51,302 nt of DNA from Betaproteobacteria bacterium (GTDB taxonomy: Bacteria > Pseudomonadota > Gammaproteobacteria > Burkholderiales > Casimicrobiaceae): positions 1 to 51,302 of the forward strand of contig PLYT01000059.1 of assembly GCA_003153475.1 (NCBI GenBank), written 5' to 3'. This document shows positions 27,482-35,768 of this stretch, one piece after another. Made by a program: the position numbers and the translations under genes. The notes beneath the pieces are model-generated. The model was not told the DNA's origin and searched no databases. It was given only the letters and a program-made list of their open reading frames with translations. Every line of letters begins with the position of its first letter. Position 1 is the first letter of the stretch.

Positions 27482-27853
27482 CTACTGTTTAGCCGGAGCT
27501 GGTGCGCCGGAATCTGGCGCCTTCGCCGCCATCGGGCTTCCTGCCGGCGGAGGAGGCACGTAACCCTTCGGCTGAGCCGCTACCCATTGCTCGCAGGCCG
27601 GGATGTCCGCCTCTTCGAGCGATTCCTGCTGCATTATCTGCTGATTCGACCAGTTATGAGTCTTTTCCCAATGCACGCCCGGACACTTAACTGCCAAGTT
27701 GAAGTTTCTCGCAGCGGCGGGCGCGTTAGAGCGAACTGCCTCCGACCCGGTCGCACCCGGCCCCGACGGGAACTTCTCGCCTTCGCTACTCGCGCAGCCG
27801 GCGACTAGCAATGCCAGCCCCGAGGCCAGCGCCAAACCGATCATCCGTTTCAT
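27482..27853 (-). CDS. small lipoprotein of unknown function
   Basis: The ATG at 27853 has a strong AAGGAGG site and opens a lipoprotein signal (MKRMIGLALASGLALLVAGC, lipid Cys20). A longer frame reaching 27976 has no such support. The mature part of about 103 residues has two Cys (KCPGVHW and IPACEQW), which could form a disulfide, and a Pro/Ala-rich C-terminus (PPPPAGSP, GAPAPAKQ). I do not recognise a family. It lies downstream of the MBL gene on the same strand, 123 bases apart. Confidence 0.72.
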   Translation of the reverse strand: MKRMIGLALASGLALLVAGCASSEGEKFPSGPGATGSEAVRSNAPAAARNFNLAVKCPGVHWEKTHNWSNQQIMQQESLEEADIPACEQWVAAQPKGYVPPPPAGSPMAAKAPDSGAPAPAKQ

Positions 27854-27976
27854 GGCATCCTCCTTCAATCTAGGGACCCCTCCACTTACCGTACCAACAA
27901 GGTTAACCGCCGCTCGCTTAAACAGCAGCGTCAAAATACACCGATTGGCAAAATTAGCAAACCCTCCGTTATTCAA

Positions 27977-28975
27977 TCATAACGCTTGGAACACAATTCG
28001 TTCATCGCGCTCGAACTTCCGGGCGCGCCCTTCAATGCATGCAAGTTCAAGATGCGCAAGGGTTTCGAACGTCGCCGCCATCACATGGAATATAGGCCTT
28101 TCTTCCCCGCCGAACACCTGTTGCGCAACCTCGAATGCCGTCTGAGCCCCTTTGCGAGTCAAATCCAGCATCTCGGCCTCGCGATAACGATGATGCTCGA
28201 TCAGCTGATTCGCGCGATGCCGATGGTCGTGATAAACGCCGCCGTGCGCAGGGAGGACCAGCTCAACGTCGAACTTCTGCACCTTCAATTGCGAATTAAT
28301 GAAATCGCCGAGCGGATTTCCACCGACGTTGTCGGGATAGATCCCAACGTGTGGCGTAATTTTAGGCAGCAAATGATCGCCGACGATCATCACTTTTTCC
28401 TTGCGCAGATAAATCACGTTGTGCCCCGGTGAATGCCCGGGCGTCCAGATAACCTCCAGCTCGCGATCGCCTATCTTCAGAACGTCGCCGTCGTCGATGT
28501 ATTGGTCGGGGTTGGTGACCGGCTTGTACATCGCTGTACCCATCCACATCGGACGCATCCCGGTAGCCGAGAATTGCTCGATCGGAAAACCATGACTCGC
28601 GAAAAACGCGCGCGATTCGGGCCGCTCGCCGGGGCCCATTCTGCCGAACTCGATCATCCGTCCCGCGCGCTCGGCCTCGAGGCGATGAATGTGCGTCTTC
28701 GCGTGGCTGCGGCGGCGAATTTCGCCTGACGCGCCGAAGTGATCGATGTGGTGATGCGTCGCGACAAGCGCGTCCAGGTCCTCGAGCCTTATCCCGATCT
28801 CCGCGAACGACTCTTCGAGCGCCAGGATGCTTTCCGGCGAGTTCATTCCGGTATCGACCAGCGCCCACGCACCATGACAGTCAATCAAATAGACATTGAT
28901 GATCGTCGGCCGCATCGGCAGCGGCAGAAATATTTCGTAGATGCCAGGATGTACCTCAACTACTTTGGTCGCCAT
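27977..28975 (-). CDS. metallo-beta-lactamase fold hydrolase
   Basis: The product has 332 residues. The HxHxDH site reads THHHIDHFG (near residues 93-99). Further ligands are the His in TPGHSPGHNV (near 193-198), the Asp in MIVGDHLLP and the His in LPAHGGVY. The N-terminal 215 residues form the MBL domain. The C-terminal 90 residues (HRHRANQLIEHHRYREAEML) are a winged-helix-like tail as in LACTB2 and related hydrolases. It could act on thioesters, lactones or RNA; the substrate is unknown. Confidence 0.87.
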   Translation of the reverse strand: MATKVVEVHPGIYEIFLPLPMRPTIINVYLIDCHGAWALVDTGMNSPESILALEESFAEIGIRLEDLDALVATHHHIDHFGASGEIRRRSHAKTHIHRLEAERAGRMIEFGRMGPGERPESRAFFASHGFPIEQFSATGMRPMWMGTAMYKPVTNPDQYIDDGDVLKIGDRELEVIWTPGHSPGHNVIYLRKEKVMIVGDHLLPKITPHVGIYPDNVGGNPLGDFINSQLKVQKFDVELVLPAHGGVYHDHRHRANQLIEHHRYREAEMLDLTRKGAQTAFEVAQQVFGGEERPIFHVMAATFETLAHLELACIEGRARKFERDERIVFQAL

Positions 28976-29163
28976 CGACTACTCTCTGTGGCAGGTTTCG
29001 CATGACGATGCCGTCGTTGCGCTCCGCCGCCTGATTTGGTGGCTCCACCCTACGCGGGGAAGAGTTACTGGTGCTGGTCGATTCACGAACGCTGTCGCGC
29101 GACGCGCTTCGTGCAGGCCGAATGCGCATCGCACAGGCGAGGCCGCGCGCGTCTCGTTGCGAC

Positions 29164-29376
29164 TTACTCGTGCAGCTCGTCCTTCACCTGGAAGGTCACC
29201 TTCACGCGCACCCGCCATCGCACCACTTTGTTTGCTTCGACTGCGGCCGCGATATCTTCGACATGCGCGGTGTGAACGCCATTGATGGTCACGCCTGCGC
29301 GCGCGATTGCAAGTTGCACGGCTTCCTCAATCGAATTGGCCGAGATGCCGGTGAGCTCGATCGTTTTCTCAACCAT
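29164..29376 (-). CDS. dodecin-family protein lacking the flavin-stacking Trp
   Basis: The product has 70 residues with AAGGAG before the ATG. The dodecin fold is clear: KTIELTGISANSIEEAVQLA, then VRVKVTFQV. Dodecins form hollow 12-mers that store flavin or CoA. The segment that in classical dodecins contains the flavin-sandwiching Trp reads GVHTAHVEDIAAAVE here, so flavin binding as in halophile dodecin is doubtful. Monocistronic. Confidence 0.85.
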   Translation of the reverse strand: MVEKTIELTGISANSIEEAVQLAIARAGVTINGVHTAHVEDIAAAVEANKVVRWRVRVKVTFQVKDELHE

Positions 29377-29592
29377 ACTCGGCGTCTCCTTTTGCGCGCG
29401 ATTTAGCGGCGCGATTGATCCACAAATGTTTGACCCTTTCGGCCGCGCGGCGCTACCCTTCGTCCTGCGTAGTGGTTAGCGCACGGTGCGGCCGGAAACA
29501 AGGTGAGATGCTGAAGGCGCCTGTTGCGCAGTCAGTTGGTTGCCTGAGCGGACAACCTCGCGCAATTGTTCAGTTCACCGGCGAGGTGGAAA

Positions 29593-30669
29593 TTGGCGTT
29601 CAAGATTGAGCAAGCAGTTGAACCTGATGCGCTGACCGAGTTCATCCAGTTTCACGAGCGCGTGTATCAATACCGCGCCGCGCACTGGCCGGGGCTGGTC
29701 GCGGTGCAGTATCCGATTGTTGCCGGCGAAGGTCCGTTCGCCGCGGAACGAAACATCCGATCCTTCGTCGCGCGTGAGGGCGGAAATATCGTCGCGCGAG
29801 TCGCGGCGATGATCGACCAGTCCTACCAGCGTCACTGGAACGAGCGGCTCGGGCATCTCGTGATGTTCGAGGCGATGCCGGATACGCGCGAAGCCGTCCG
29901 CGCAATGATGGACGACGCCTGTCAGTGGCTGAAGAGCCGGGGCGCCTCGGCGGCGCGCGCGGGATTCGGTCTGCTTGAATTTCCGTTTGCAATCGACGAT
30001 TACGAAACCCTGCCGCCCGACATTGCGCGCCAAAATCCCGCCTACTATCACGCCCTGCTCAAGGACGCCGGCTTCGAGACCGAGAAGGGTTGGGTGGACT
30101 ACAAGATTCAAGTCACGCCCGAACTCGTCGCGCGTTATGAAAGCGCGCTCGCGGGATGCCGCATTGCGGGCTTCGAGATTTTGCCGCTGCGGGCGGTACC
30201 CGCGGATCGGCGCGTGCGCGACTTCGAGCCGACATGGAACCAGGCGTTCGCGCGTCATTGGGGCGCTACGCCGTTCAGCACCGACGAGGTTGCATTCCTG
30301 TTCCAGTACTTCGAGATGTCCGGGGCGCTCGAGACCTCGGTGCTCGCATACCGCGACGGCAATCCGGTGGGTGCGCTGATGGTCACGCCGCCGAATCCCG
30401 AGGGCGCGATACTCAAGCCCGGCCGCAAGCTCGGCGACCACGAAAAACTGAACATGCTCGGCATCGGCGTGCTCGAGTCCGCGCGCGGCCGCGGCGTCAA
30501 CCTCGCGATGGCGGCGTATTCGTATCTGCAAATGATCAAAAGTGGGTCTAAGTATCTCAGCTACACGCTGGTGCTCGACGACAACTGGCCGTCGCGGCGC
30601 ACGGCGGAAAAGCTGGGCGCGAAAGTTTGCGCGAACTACGTGACCTATCGGCGAAATTTCGCGAGTTGA
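29593..30669 (+). CDS. GNAT-like N-acetyltransferase family protein
   Basis: A TTG start at 29593 follows GAGGTGG closely; the frame is also open from a TTG at 29566 without that site. The 358-residue product has a C-terminal GNAT domain whose acetyl-CoA loop is ESARGRGVNLAMAA (near 300). It ends NWPSRRTAEKLGAKVCANYV, typical of GNAT motif B. The N-terminal half (HERVYQYRAAHWPGLVAVQ) resembles a second, degenerate acyltransferase module. The substrate is unknown. Its stop abuts the stop of a possible small gene on the other strand. Confidence 0.75.
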   Translation: MAFKIEQAVEPDALTEFIQFHERVYQYRAAHWPGLVAVQYPIVAGEGPFAAERNIRSFVAREGGNIVARVAAMIDQSYQRHWNERLGHLVMFEAMPDTREAVRAMMDDACQWLKSRGASAARAGFGLLEFPFAIDDYETLPPDIARQNPAYYHALLKDAGFETEKGWVDYKIQVTPELVARYESALAGCRIAGFEILPLRAVPADRRVRDFEPTWNQAFARHWGATPFSTDEVAFLFQYFEMSGALETSVLAYRDGNPVGALMVTPPNPEGAILKPGRKLGDHEKLNMLGIGVLESARGRGVNLAMAAYSYLQMIKSGSKYLSYTLVLDDNWPSRRTAEKLGAKVCANYVTYRRNFAS

Positions 30670-30810
30670 CTACGCTGCGGATGTACCGCCGCCAAATCGC
30701 CGACGCACCTCGTTCATGATCGGTGCGCCGCCTTCGCGATCATCCGCCGAGCGCGCAATAGGCGCCGCCGGACGGCGATACTGCACGCCGGACAACGCGG
30801 CAACCTTCAA
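30670..30810 (-). CDS. possible 46-residue protein downstream of the alpha/beta hydrolase
   Basis: A TTG-initiated frame (MKVAALSGVQYRRPAAPIAR, ending MNEVRRRFGGGTSAA) follows the hydrolase stop by 20 bases on the same strand and ends exactly beside the convergent GNAT stop. Codon third positions are GC-rich as in real genes here. There is no good ribosome site and no recognised family; it could be chance or a remnant. Confidence 0.25.
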   Translation of the reverse strand: MKVAALSGVQYRRPAAPIARSADDREGGAPIMNEVRRRFGGGTSAA

Positions 30811-30830
30811 CGCCTATCGCGACCGCCCAG

Positions 30831-31634
30831 TCAGTTCTTCAGCCAGTTGACGATTCGCGCGTTGATGCCGACCGGATCCCCTGACTGAAACGCATGCCCG
30901 GCGCCGGGAATCATGTACAACTCCGCCTGCGGTATTTTGCTCTTGATCAGACGCGCGTTCTCCGGCAGCACCAGCACGTCGGCCTCGCCATGGACTATCA
31001 TGACGGGACATTTGATTTGCGGCAGACGGTCGTAGGCGTTGAAGGTCGAGATCCCCGCCATTGCGCGCTCCGACGTTTCGGGCGGCGTCGGCGGCATCAT
31101 CTTGGCTCCGGCGATCATCAGCGCCTTTATTTCCGGATGCGCGTCGATAAATTCCTGCGGCATCAGCACCGGCATGATGATGTCGAATGCCTTTTCCGGA
31201 TCCGACGCCATCATCTTCGATCCCGTCATCAGCTTCTCCAGAACCTCGGGTGACGTCATCTTTGCGTTCGGTCCGCCCGGCATCGTGCATCCAAGCACGA
31301 CCTTCACCACCTGCTCCGGATGTCGCAGCGTGAGTTCCTGCGCGATCATGCCGCCCATCGAGACGCCGAACACTTTCGCCCGTGGGATGCCGAGCGCCTT
31401 CAGCAGATTGCTCGCATCGTCGGCCATGTCCTCGATCGTGTACGGACAATCGGGCTTGTCGCTGAGGCCCGTGCCGCGATTGTCAAAGTAGATCGATTTG
31501 AATCCGCCTAGGAATGGAAGCGATGGAAGCCATGCGGCGCCCGACATTCCGAATCCCATTATCAGCAGCAGCGGCTCGCCCTCGCCGTATACGTCGTAGT
31601 TCAGGTTGATATTTCCGGCTTTGATTTTCGGCAT
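30831..31634 (-). CDS. alpha/beta hydrolase
   Basis: The product has 267 residues with a GGAGAGG site. The fold is complete: HG-loop equivalent LIMGFGMSG near 26, FDNRGTGLSD near 50, nucleophile Ser93 in FGVSMGGM, acid Asp in VHGEADVLV (near 216) and the His in GAGHAFQSG (near 245). It could be an esterase, a meta-cleavage product hydrolase or a lactonase; its Met/Pro-rich cap gives no further clue. It is preceded by the Rieske gene, with a terminator in between. Confidence 0.87.
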   Translation of the reverse strand: MPKIKAGNINLNYDVYGEGEPLLLIMGFGMSGAAWLPSLPFLGGFKSIYFDNRGTGLSDKPDCPYTIEDMADDASNLLKALGIPRAKVFGVSMGGMIAQELTLRHPEQVVKVVLGCTMPGGPNAKMTSPEVLEKLMTGSKMMASDPEKAFDIIMPVLMPQEFIDAHPEIKALMIAGAKMMPPTPPETSERAMAGISTFNAYDRLPQIKCPVMIVHGEADVLVLPENARLIKSKIPQAELYMIPGAGHAFQSGDPVGINARIVNWLKN

Positions 31635-31705
31635 CGCAATCCTCTCCTTCGCGACGTGATCACAAGATATTCGTGCTCACAAAATACTTGCTTCTATTTT
31701 CGGCA

Positions 31706-31742
31706 AAAGAAAAGCGGGCGCGGTCTTTTGTACCACGCCCGC
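31706..31742 (-). terminator. terminator of the Rieske gene
   Basis: An 11-bp stem with one mismatch (arms 31714-31724 and 31732-31742) is followed on the minus strand by a T-rich run (ttttctttt), 27 bases after the Rieske stop codon. Confidence 0.7.
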
Positions 31743-31769
31743 GACGCGCGACGAATCAGATGCCCGCGG

Positions 31770-32381
31770 TCACGCGAGTTTGAGAATACTTTCGGGATGC
31801 TGTTCGTTGGGATCGACGCCCGGCTCCATCGTGTAGACAACCGCCTTGTCAACGATCAGTTGCCCGTCGTCGCCGACGTAAATCTTGAATCGATCCATCG
31901 GGCGCGGCGCCGGTCCTTCGAAATTGAGCCCGCTGATGTAATAGCCGGAGCCGTGGCATGGGCACTTGAATTTCTGCTCGGTCTTGAGCCATCGCGGCGT
32001 GCATCCGAGATGAGTGCACTTGGCGAAAATAGCGTAGAAGCCGGCCTTGGTCCGGATAATCCAGGTGCGGAAGTCCTGCTTGAAGCGCTCGCTGACTTCG
32101 CCAACCACGTAGTCGTCGGGCAGGCCGGCCTTGAACTTTGAGGGTGGCAGAAAGAGCACGCGCGGAAACGCGGAGCGCACCGCCGCGAGCAGTCCGATAA
32201 GCGAAAAAGCGCCGAAGCCGCTCCATCCGAGCACGCCGAGGAAATCGCGCCGGCTCCACAGCGTTCCGAGTTCAGATTTTTCCTTGTCGCGCTTGGCGCG
32301 TTCTTTTGCCTGTTCGTCCGCGCGCCATTTTTTCAGTTCGGCCGGATCGGTCGGAGCTTTTTCTTTCGCTGCAACAGCCAT
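31770..32381 (-). CDS. orphan Rieske 2Fe-2S protein (QcrA/PetC-like)
   Basis: The product has 203 residues. A charged cytoplasmic N-terminus (1-40) precedes a twin-arginine anchor (SRRDFLGVLGWSGF) and one membrane helix (45-68). The periplasmic domain has both cluster loops, CTHLGC (about 120-125) and CPCHGSGY (about 139-146); their Cys/His pairs bind the 2Fe-2S centre and the extra Cys make the disulfide. This architecture belongs to cytochrome bc1/b6f complexes. No cytochrome b or c gene is adjacent, so the partners are elsewhere or this is a supernumerary copy. Confidence 0.88.
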   Translation of the reverse strand: MAVAAKEKAPTDPAELKKWRADEQAKERAKRDKEKSELGTLWSRRDFLGVLGWSGFGAFSLIGLLAAVRSAFPRVLFLPPSKFKAGLPDDYVVGEVSERFKQDFRTWIIRTKAGFYAIFAKCTHLGCTPRWLKTEQKFKCPCHGSGYYISGLNFEGPAPRPMDRFKIYVGDDGQLIVDKAVVYTMEPGVDPNEQHPESILKLA

Positions 32382-32582
32382 CTAGATGCCAGAACCTCCC
32401 AACACGGACGAACATGGATTAGCCCGCCCACATCAATTTGGACGTAACCGATAAGGAAAAATTCTATGACTTAAAGACCCGCAACGTTCAAGGCGAAAAT
32501 ATTCAGAGGACGAAAATAAACCTGGAATAACCCGGCTTGTTCGTCAGCAGACTATTCTTCTCTTCACAAAAATTTCGCAACG

Positions 32583-33032
32583 CTAATGCAGTGCCGGCTG
32601 ACTGCTCGACGGCCCACCGCTCGGCGGCGCATACGGCTGCGTCGTGGGACTCTCACCCTGGTTCTCCGGCGCGGATTTCGCAGCCGGCCGCGACGGCGTC
32701 CATTCCCGCTGCGTCGTCGAGGGCGAGGAACTCAACGTATTGTCCGGGATTATCGGCACCGGCGGCGGCGGCGTAGTGTCGTTTCCGCCGACGGGCCGGA
32801 ATACCGGTTCGACAGGAGTGTCATTTGCGATGTAATGCAGAGGCCGCGCGACCAGCCATTCGACCGCGTAACCAATCGGGTAGAAGAAGTAGCTGAGCAG
32901 CGCCAGCGGCTGCGAATCCTCGTCGTGATATTCCCTGGGGTTCTGCTCATCGTTGTCGTTGTACTGCGCGTGGGAAACACTCGGCAGGGAAAGCAAGAGC
33001 GTAGCGCAAATGATGATTGCAACTCGCCGCAT
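32583..33032 (-). CDS. secreted Pro/Ser-rich hypothetical protein
   Basis: The 149-residue product has a signal peptide (MRRVAIIICATLLLSLPSVS, cleavage near HAQ). Residues 40-75 (SYFFYPIGYAVEWLVARPLH) are amphipathic or hydrophobic and could associate with a membrane. The rest is a disordered Pro/Ser/Thr-rich tail. I do not recognise a family. It is divergent from the beta-propeller gene at 33177, 144 bases away. Confidence 0.6.
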   Translation of the reverse strand: MRRVAIIICATLLLSLPSVSHAQYNDNDEQNPREYHDEDSQPLALLSYFFYPIGYAVEWLVARPLHYIANDTPVEPVFRPVGGNDTTPPPPVPIIPDNTLSSSPSTTQREWTPSRPAAKSAPENQGESPTTQPYAPPSGGPSSSQPALH

Positions 33033-33176
33033 GGATTCAACTTTGCGGGATTGTGCGCCGTCGTGTCAACACGCGAGTCAACCCGGGTGAGCGCCCGTCA
33101 ACCGCGCCGGCCTCGCGCAGTTCACGGCGCAAAGCGTCCTTGCCTTGCCGACTGCCGAGGCGCAATTCTAGGCGCG

Positions 33177-34529
33177 ATGACGACGCTACCGATTCGGGCT
33201 TGGCGCGTGATGCTTCGCATAGTCCCCGCCGCCGCAATCATCTTCCTGCTCACCGCGGTGCGCGCAGCCGCCGCCGGCACGGCGACCACCGGTATGATCA
33301 CGTTCATCGGCACCGATTCGAACATTTACTATTGCGACGCCAAATGCGCCGAGCCGAAATGCATCACCTGCAAGACGGCGGCGACTCATGTGCGGCGCGA
33401 AGATGCGGATGCGATCGTTCGAGTGCAGGATTTCCCGCCCGACGAAAACTCCCACGCCCTGAGCGCGTTTGGATGGCCGACGTTCTCGCCCGACGGCAAG
33501 CGGTTGGCGTATTCGTCCGAGAGCCACAAGCCCGGTGAAAATTCCTTCGCCGTCTGGGTTTACGATCTCGCGGGTCACACGCGCATCCTGATTTTCGAGA
33601 GCCGCACGGACCGCGTGGTGTACCTGACGTGGCTCCCTGACAACAGTCATCTCTCGTTCTTGCTCGGCCAGCCGCAGGGGCTGAGCCTGATGTTGGCCGA
33701 GGTCAAGGAATCGGCGCCGATCAGAATCGTCACAACCGGGTTGCCGCTGTACTTCGACTGGGGCGCGACACAAGGCACGCTCGCCGTGCATACGCTGGCG
33801 CTGAATTCCGATCGCAGCGAGCAGGTTTCGGTGCTGAATCTGACGCCAACCAGCCAGGGCGTCGCGAAGGTGCTCTCGAGCGGGCGCACGCCGTTCAAGA
33901 CGCCAGTCTGGTCTCCGGACGGCAGGCATCTCGCTTACGTTGCGAACTATCACGCCGAATCGAACATCATCGTCGCCGACGCGGACACGAAGAATCCGCG
34001 CTCGGTGGTGAGCCTGCCGGTCGGTGAGAACAGCATTTTGTGGGCGCCCGACTCGGCGGCTATCGCGTACTCGACGGCGATCACGGCGGACAATCCGATC
34101 TATCATGGAATCAAGGTGGTCGATATTGCGACCGCCAATTCGAAATGGCTGACCAAGAACGATGTCGCAGCGTTCTTTTACGCGCCCGACGCGCGCCATC
34201 TGGTTTACGTCGGTGTCCCGGAAGAAAAGCCGTACTACACGTGGACCTCGATCGATCTGAAGACCGGCAAGGAAAAGGCGCTGGTCAATTTCCTGGCGAC
34301 CTCCGAGGAGTCAACGGCGTATCGCTACTTCGATCAGCTTGCCGTTTCGCACACAATCTTCGCGCCCGATTCGTCGGCGTTTATTTTCGCCGGCGTGCGC
34401 TTGATCGGATCGCCGGAAGGGGAGGCCGGTGTCGCACCGCCGCCGTCGGCCTGGATCGTGCCGATCGACGGCAGCCCGCCGCGTTCGGTAGCGCAGGCCG
34501 TGCTCGGATTTTTCTCGCCCGCGAAGTAG
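33177..34529 (+). CDS. exported TolB-like (PD40) beta-propeller protein
   Basis: The ATG at 33177 starts a signal peptide (ILLTAV..AAAAG type, residues 1-34). The frame is open from 32586, but that part is antisense to the preceding gene. The 450-residue product has WD40-like PD40 repeats: WPTFSPDGKRLAYSSES near 98, WLPDNSHLSFL, PVWSPDGRHLAYVANY near 245, ILWAPDSAAIAYS and FAPDSSAFIFAG. A Cys-rich insert (YYCDAKCAEPKCITCK, 51-66) near the N-terminus is unusual and could form disulfides or bind metal. It probably acts as a periplasmic binding scaffold. Convergent with the methyltransferase gene. Confidence 0.75.
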   Translation: MTTLPIRAWRVMLRIVPAAAIIFLLTAVRAAAAGTATTGMITFIGTDSNIYYCDAKCAEPKCITCKTAATHVRREDADAIVRVQDFPPDENSHALSAFGWPTFSPDGKRLAYSSESHKPGENSFAVWVYDLAGHTRILIFESRTDRVVYLTWLPDNSHLSFLLGQPQGLSLMLAEVKESAPIRIVTTGLPLYFDWGATQGTLAVHTLALNSDRSEQVSVLNLTPTSQGVAKVLSSGRTPFKTPVWSPDGRHLAYVANYHAESNIIVADADTKNPRSVVSLPVGENSILWAPDSAAIAYSTAITADNPIYHGIKVVDIATANSKWLTKNDVAAFFYAPDARHLVYVGVPEEKPYYTWTSIDLKTGKEKALVNFLATSEESTAYRYFDQLAVSHTIFAPDSSAFIFAGVRLIGSPEGEAGVAPPPSAWIVPIDGSPPRSVAQAVLGFFSPAK

Positions 34530-34560
34530 CGGTGCGCCCGGCCGCGAGATTCCGTCCAGT

Positions 34561-35733
34561 TCAAACCTTGTCGCAGACGTAGATCGACGCCGGCGTGCCG
34601 AGCACCGAGACGCGGATAATTTTCGCGGGCGTAATCTTTCGGCTGCGCTCCAAATCGTGCATCAGCCGCCATTCGGCCGTCAGCAGCACCATCGTGCCGC
34701 CGCTCTTCAGCACGCGCGCGAAAGAGTTGAACCAGATCGGATAGAGCTTGCGATTCTCGCCGTGCGTGCCGTAACGAACGCCCCACGGCAGGTTGGTCAC
34801 AATCTTGTCCACACTCGAGTCGCCGAGCGGCAGCTTTGCCGCGTCCCAGTTCTCGATCTGAATCGGCTTGTAACGATTGCCCACATTGGTCCGCGCCGCA
34901 TTCAGCGCCTCGGGATCCCGATCGCTGCCTATCAGCATCGCGTAGCGCCCCAGATTCGCCCGCTCGATAAGAATCGTGCCCGCGCCGCAAAACGGATCGA
35001 GCACGACGTCGTCTGCGCGCGGCGTCGAGAGCCACGCCAGCGCCGCGGCGCTCGACGGACGCAGAGAAGCGGGGCGATGCGCGGTCTTGTATTCGCGATG
35101 GCGCATGCGGTCGTCGCTGAGCCGCACGGTCAGAAAAAACTCCGCGTCGATCATCGTCGCCCAGAACTCGACCTCCGCGTCGCCTTCTTCGAGGCGCCAG
35201 GTGTGATCGTCGCGCTCGAGAATTCCGCGCTCGACTGCGCGCTGAAAATCGACGCGGCGAAACTCGTGCTCGCCCGCCATCCGCGCGATGACGCGGAACC
35301 GCAGGCGGCGTCCAGCGCGCGCTCCGGGCGAGACCTTCACCCGCGCTTCGAGCATCTGCTCGACCAGCGGCGCTTCGCGCGCCGCACCGCGGATCTTGTC
35401 CAGCGACGCGGTTTCCGGCGCAAGTCCGGCGCGGTAGCCGGCGAGACCGAACAGATCCTCGACCGTGCGCAGCGCCGCCAGCTTTTGTGCCGACGGCGAA
35501 AAGACAATCGTCATGCCCGCGCGATCCGGAACGGTGCGCCGCGCAATCTCCCGCGCGCCTCGGATGCGCGCAGCAATCTCGTCGGCCGCGATCCCTTCAA
35601 ACCCCGGCTGGGTATGCGCGATGTACAAATTTGGCCCGAACCGAATCGGATGCGGCGCTGCGCGCTCGTGCGCCACAACGCGTCCGCGCGCGGGATGCTT
35701 CTGCGTCTGATGCGCGCGAATCAACGGTGTCAT
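34561..35733 (-). CDS. THUMP-type SAM-dependent RNA methyltransferase (Trm14/RlmL-like)
   Basis: The product has 390 residues. After an N-terminal ferredoxin-like/THUMP region (45-200), the methyltransferase domain shows motif I DVVLDPFCGAGTILIERA near 268 and the catalytic TNLPWGVR (N-x-P-W, an NPPY variant) near 337. This pattern fits enzymes that make N2-methylguanine in tRNA (Trm14/TrmN) or 23S rRNA. The choice between tRNA and rRNA is not settled. It lies 35 bases downstream of efp on the same strand. Confidence 0.82.
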   Translation of the reverse strand: MTPLIRAHQTQKHPARGRVVAHERAAPHPIRFGPNLYIAHTQPGFEGIAADEIAARIRGAREIARRTVPDRAGMTIVFSPSAQKLAALRTVEDLFGLAGYRAGLAPETASLDKIRGAAREAPLVEQMLEARVKVSPGARAGRRLRFRVIARMAGEHEFRRVDFQRAVERGILERDDHTWRLEEGDAEVEFWATMIDAEFFLTVRLSDDRMRHREYKTAHRPASLRPSSAAALAWLSTPRADDVVLDPFCGAGTILIERANLGRYAMLIGSDRDPEALNAARTNVGNRYKPIQIENWDAAKLPLGDSSVDKIVTNLPWGVRYGTHGENRKLYPIWFNSFARVLKSGGTMVLLTAEWRLMHDLERSRKITPAKIIRVSVLGTPASIYVCDKV

Positions 35734-35768
35734 TTTGCAAGGCGCGCGAGCTTCGGCGCGCCGCTCGC

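Noticed and set aside
32586..33176. N-terminal extension of the beta-propeller frame
   Set aside because: This part is antisense to a secreted-protein gene, Arg-rich, and lies upstream of the real signal peptide at 33177.
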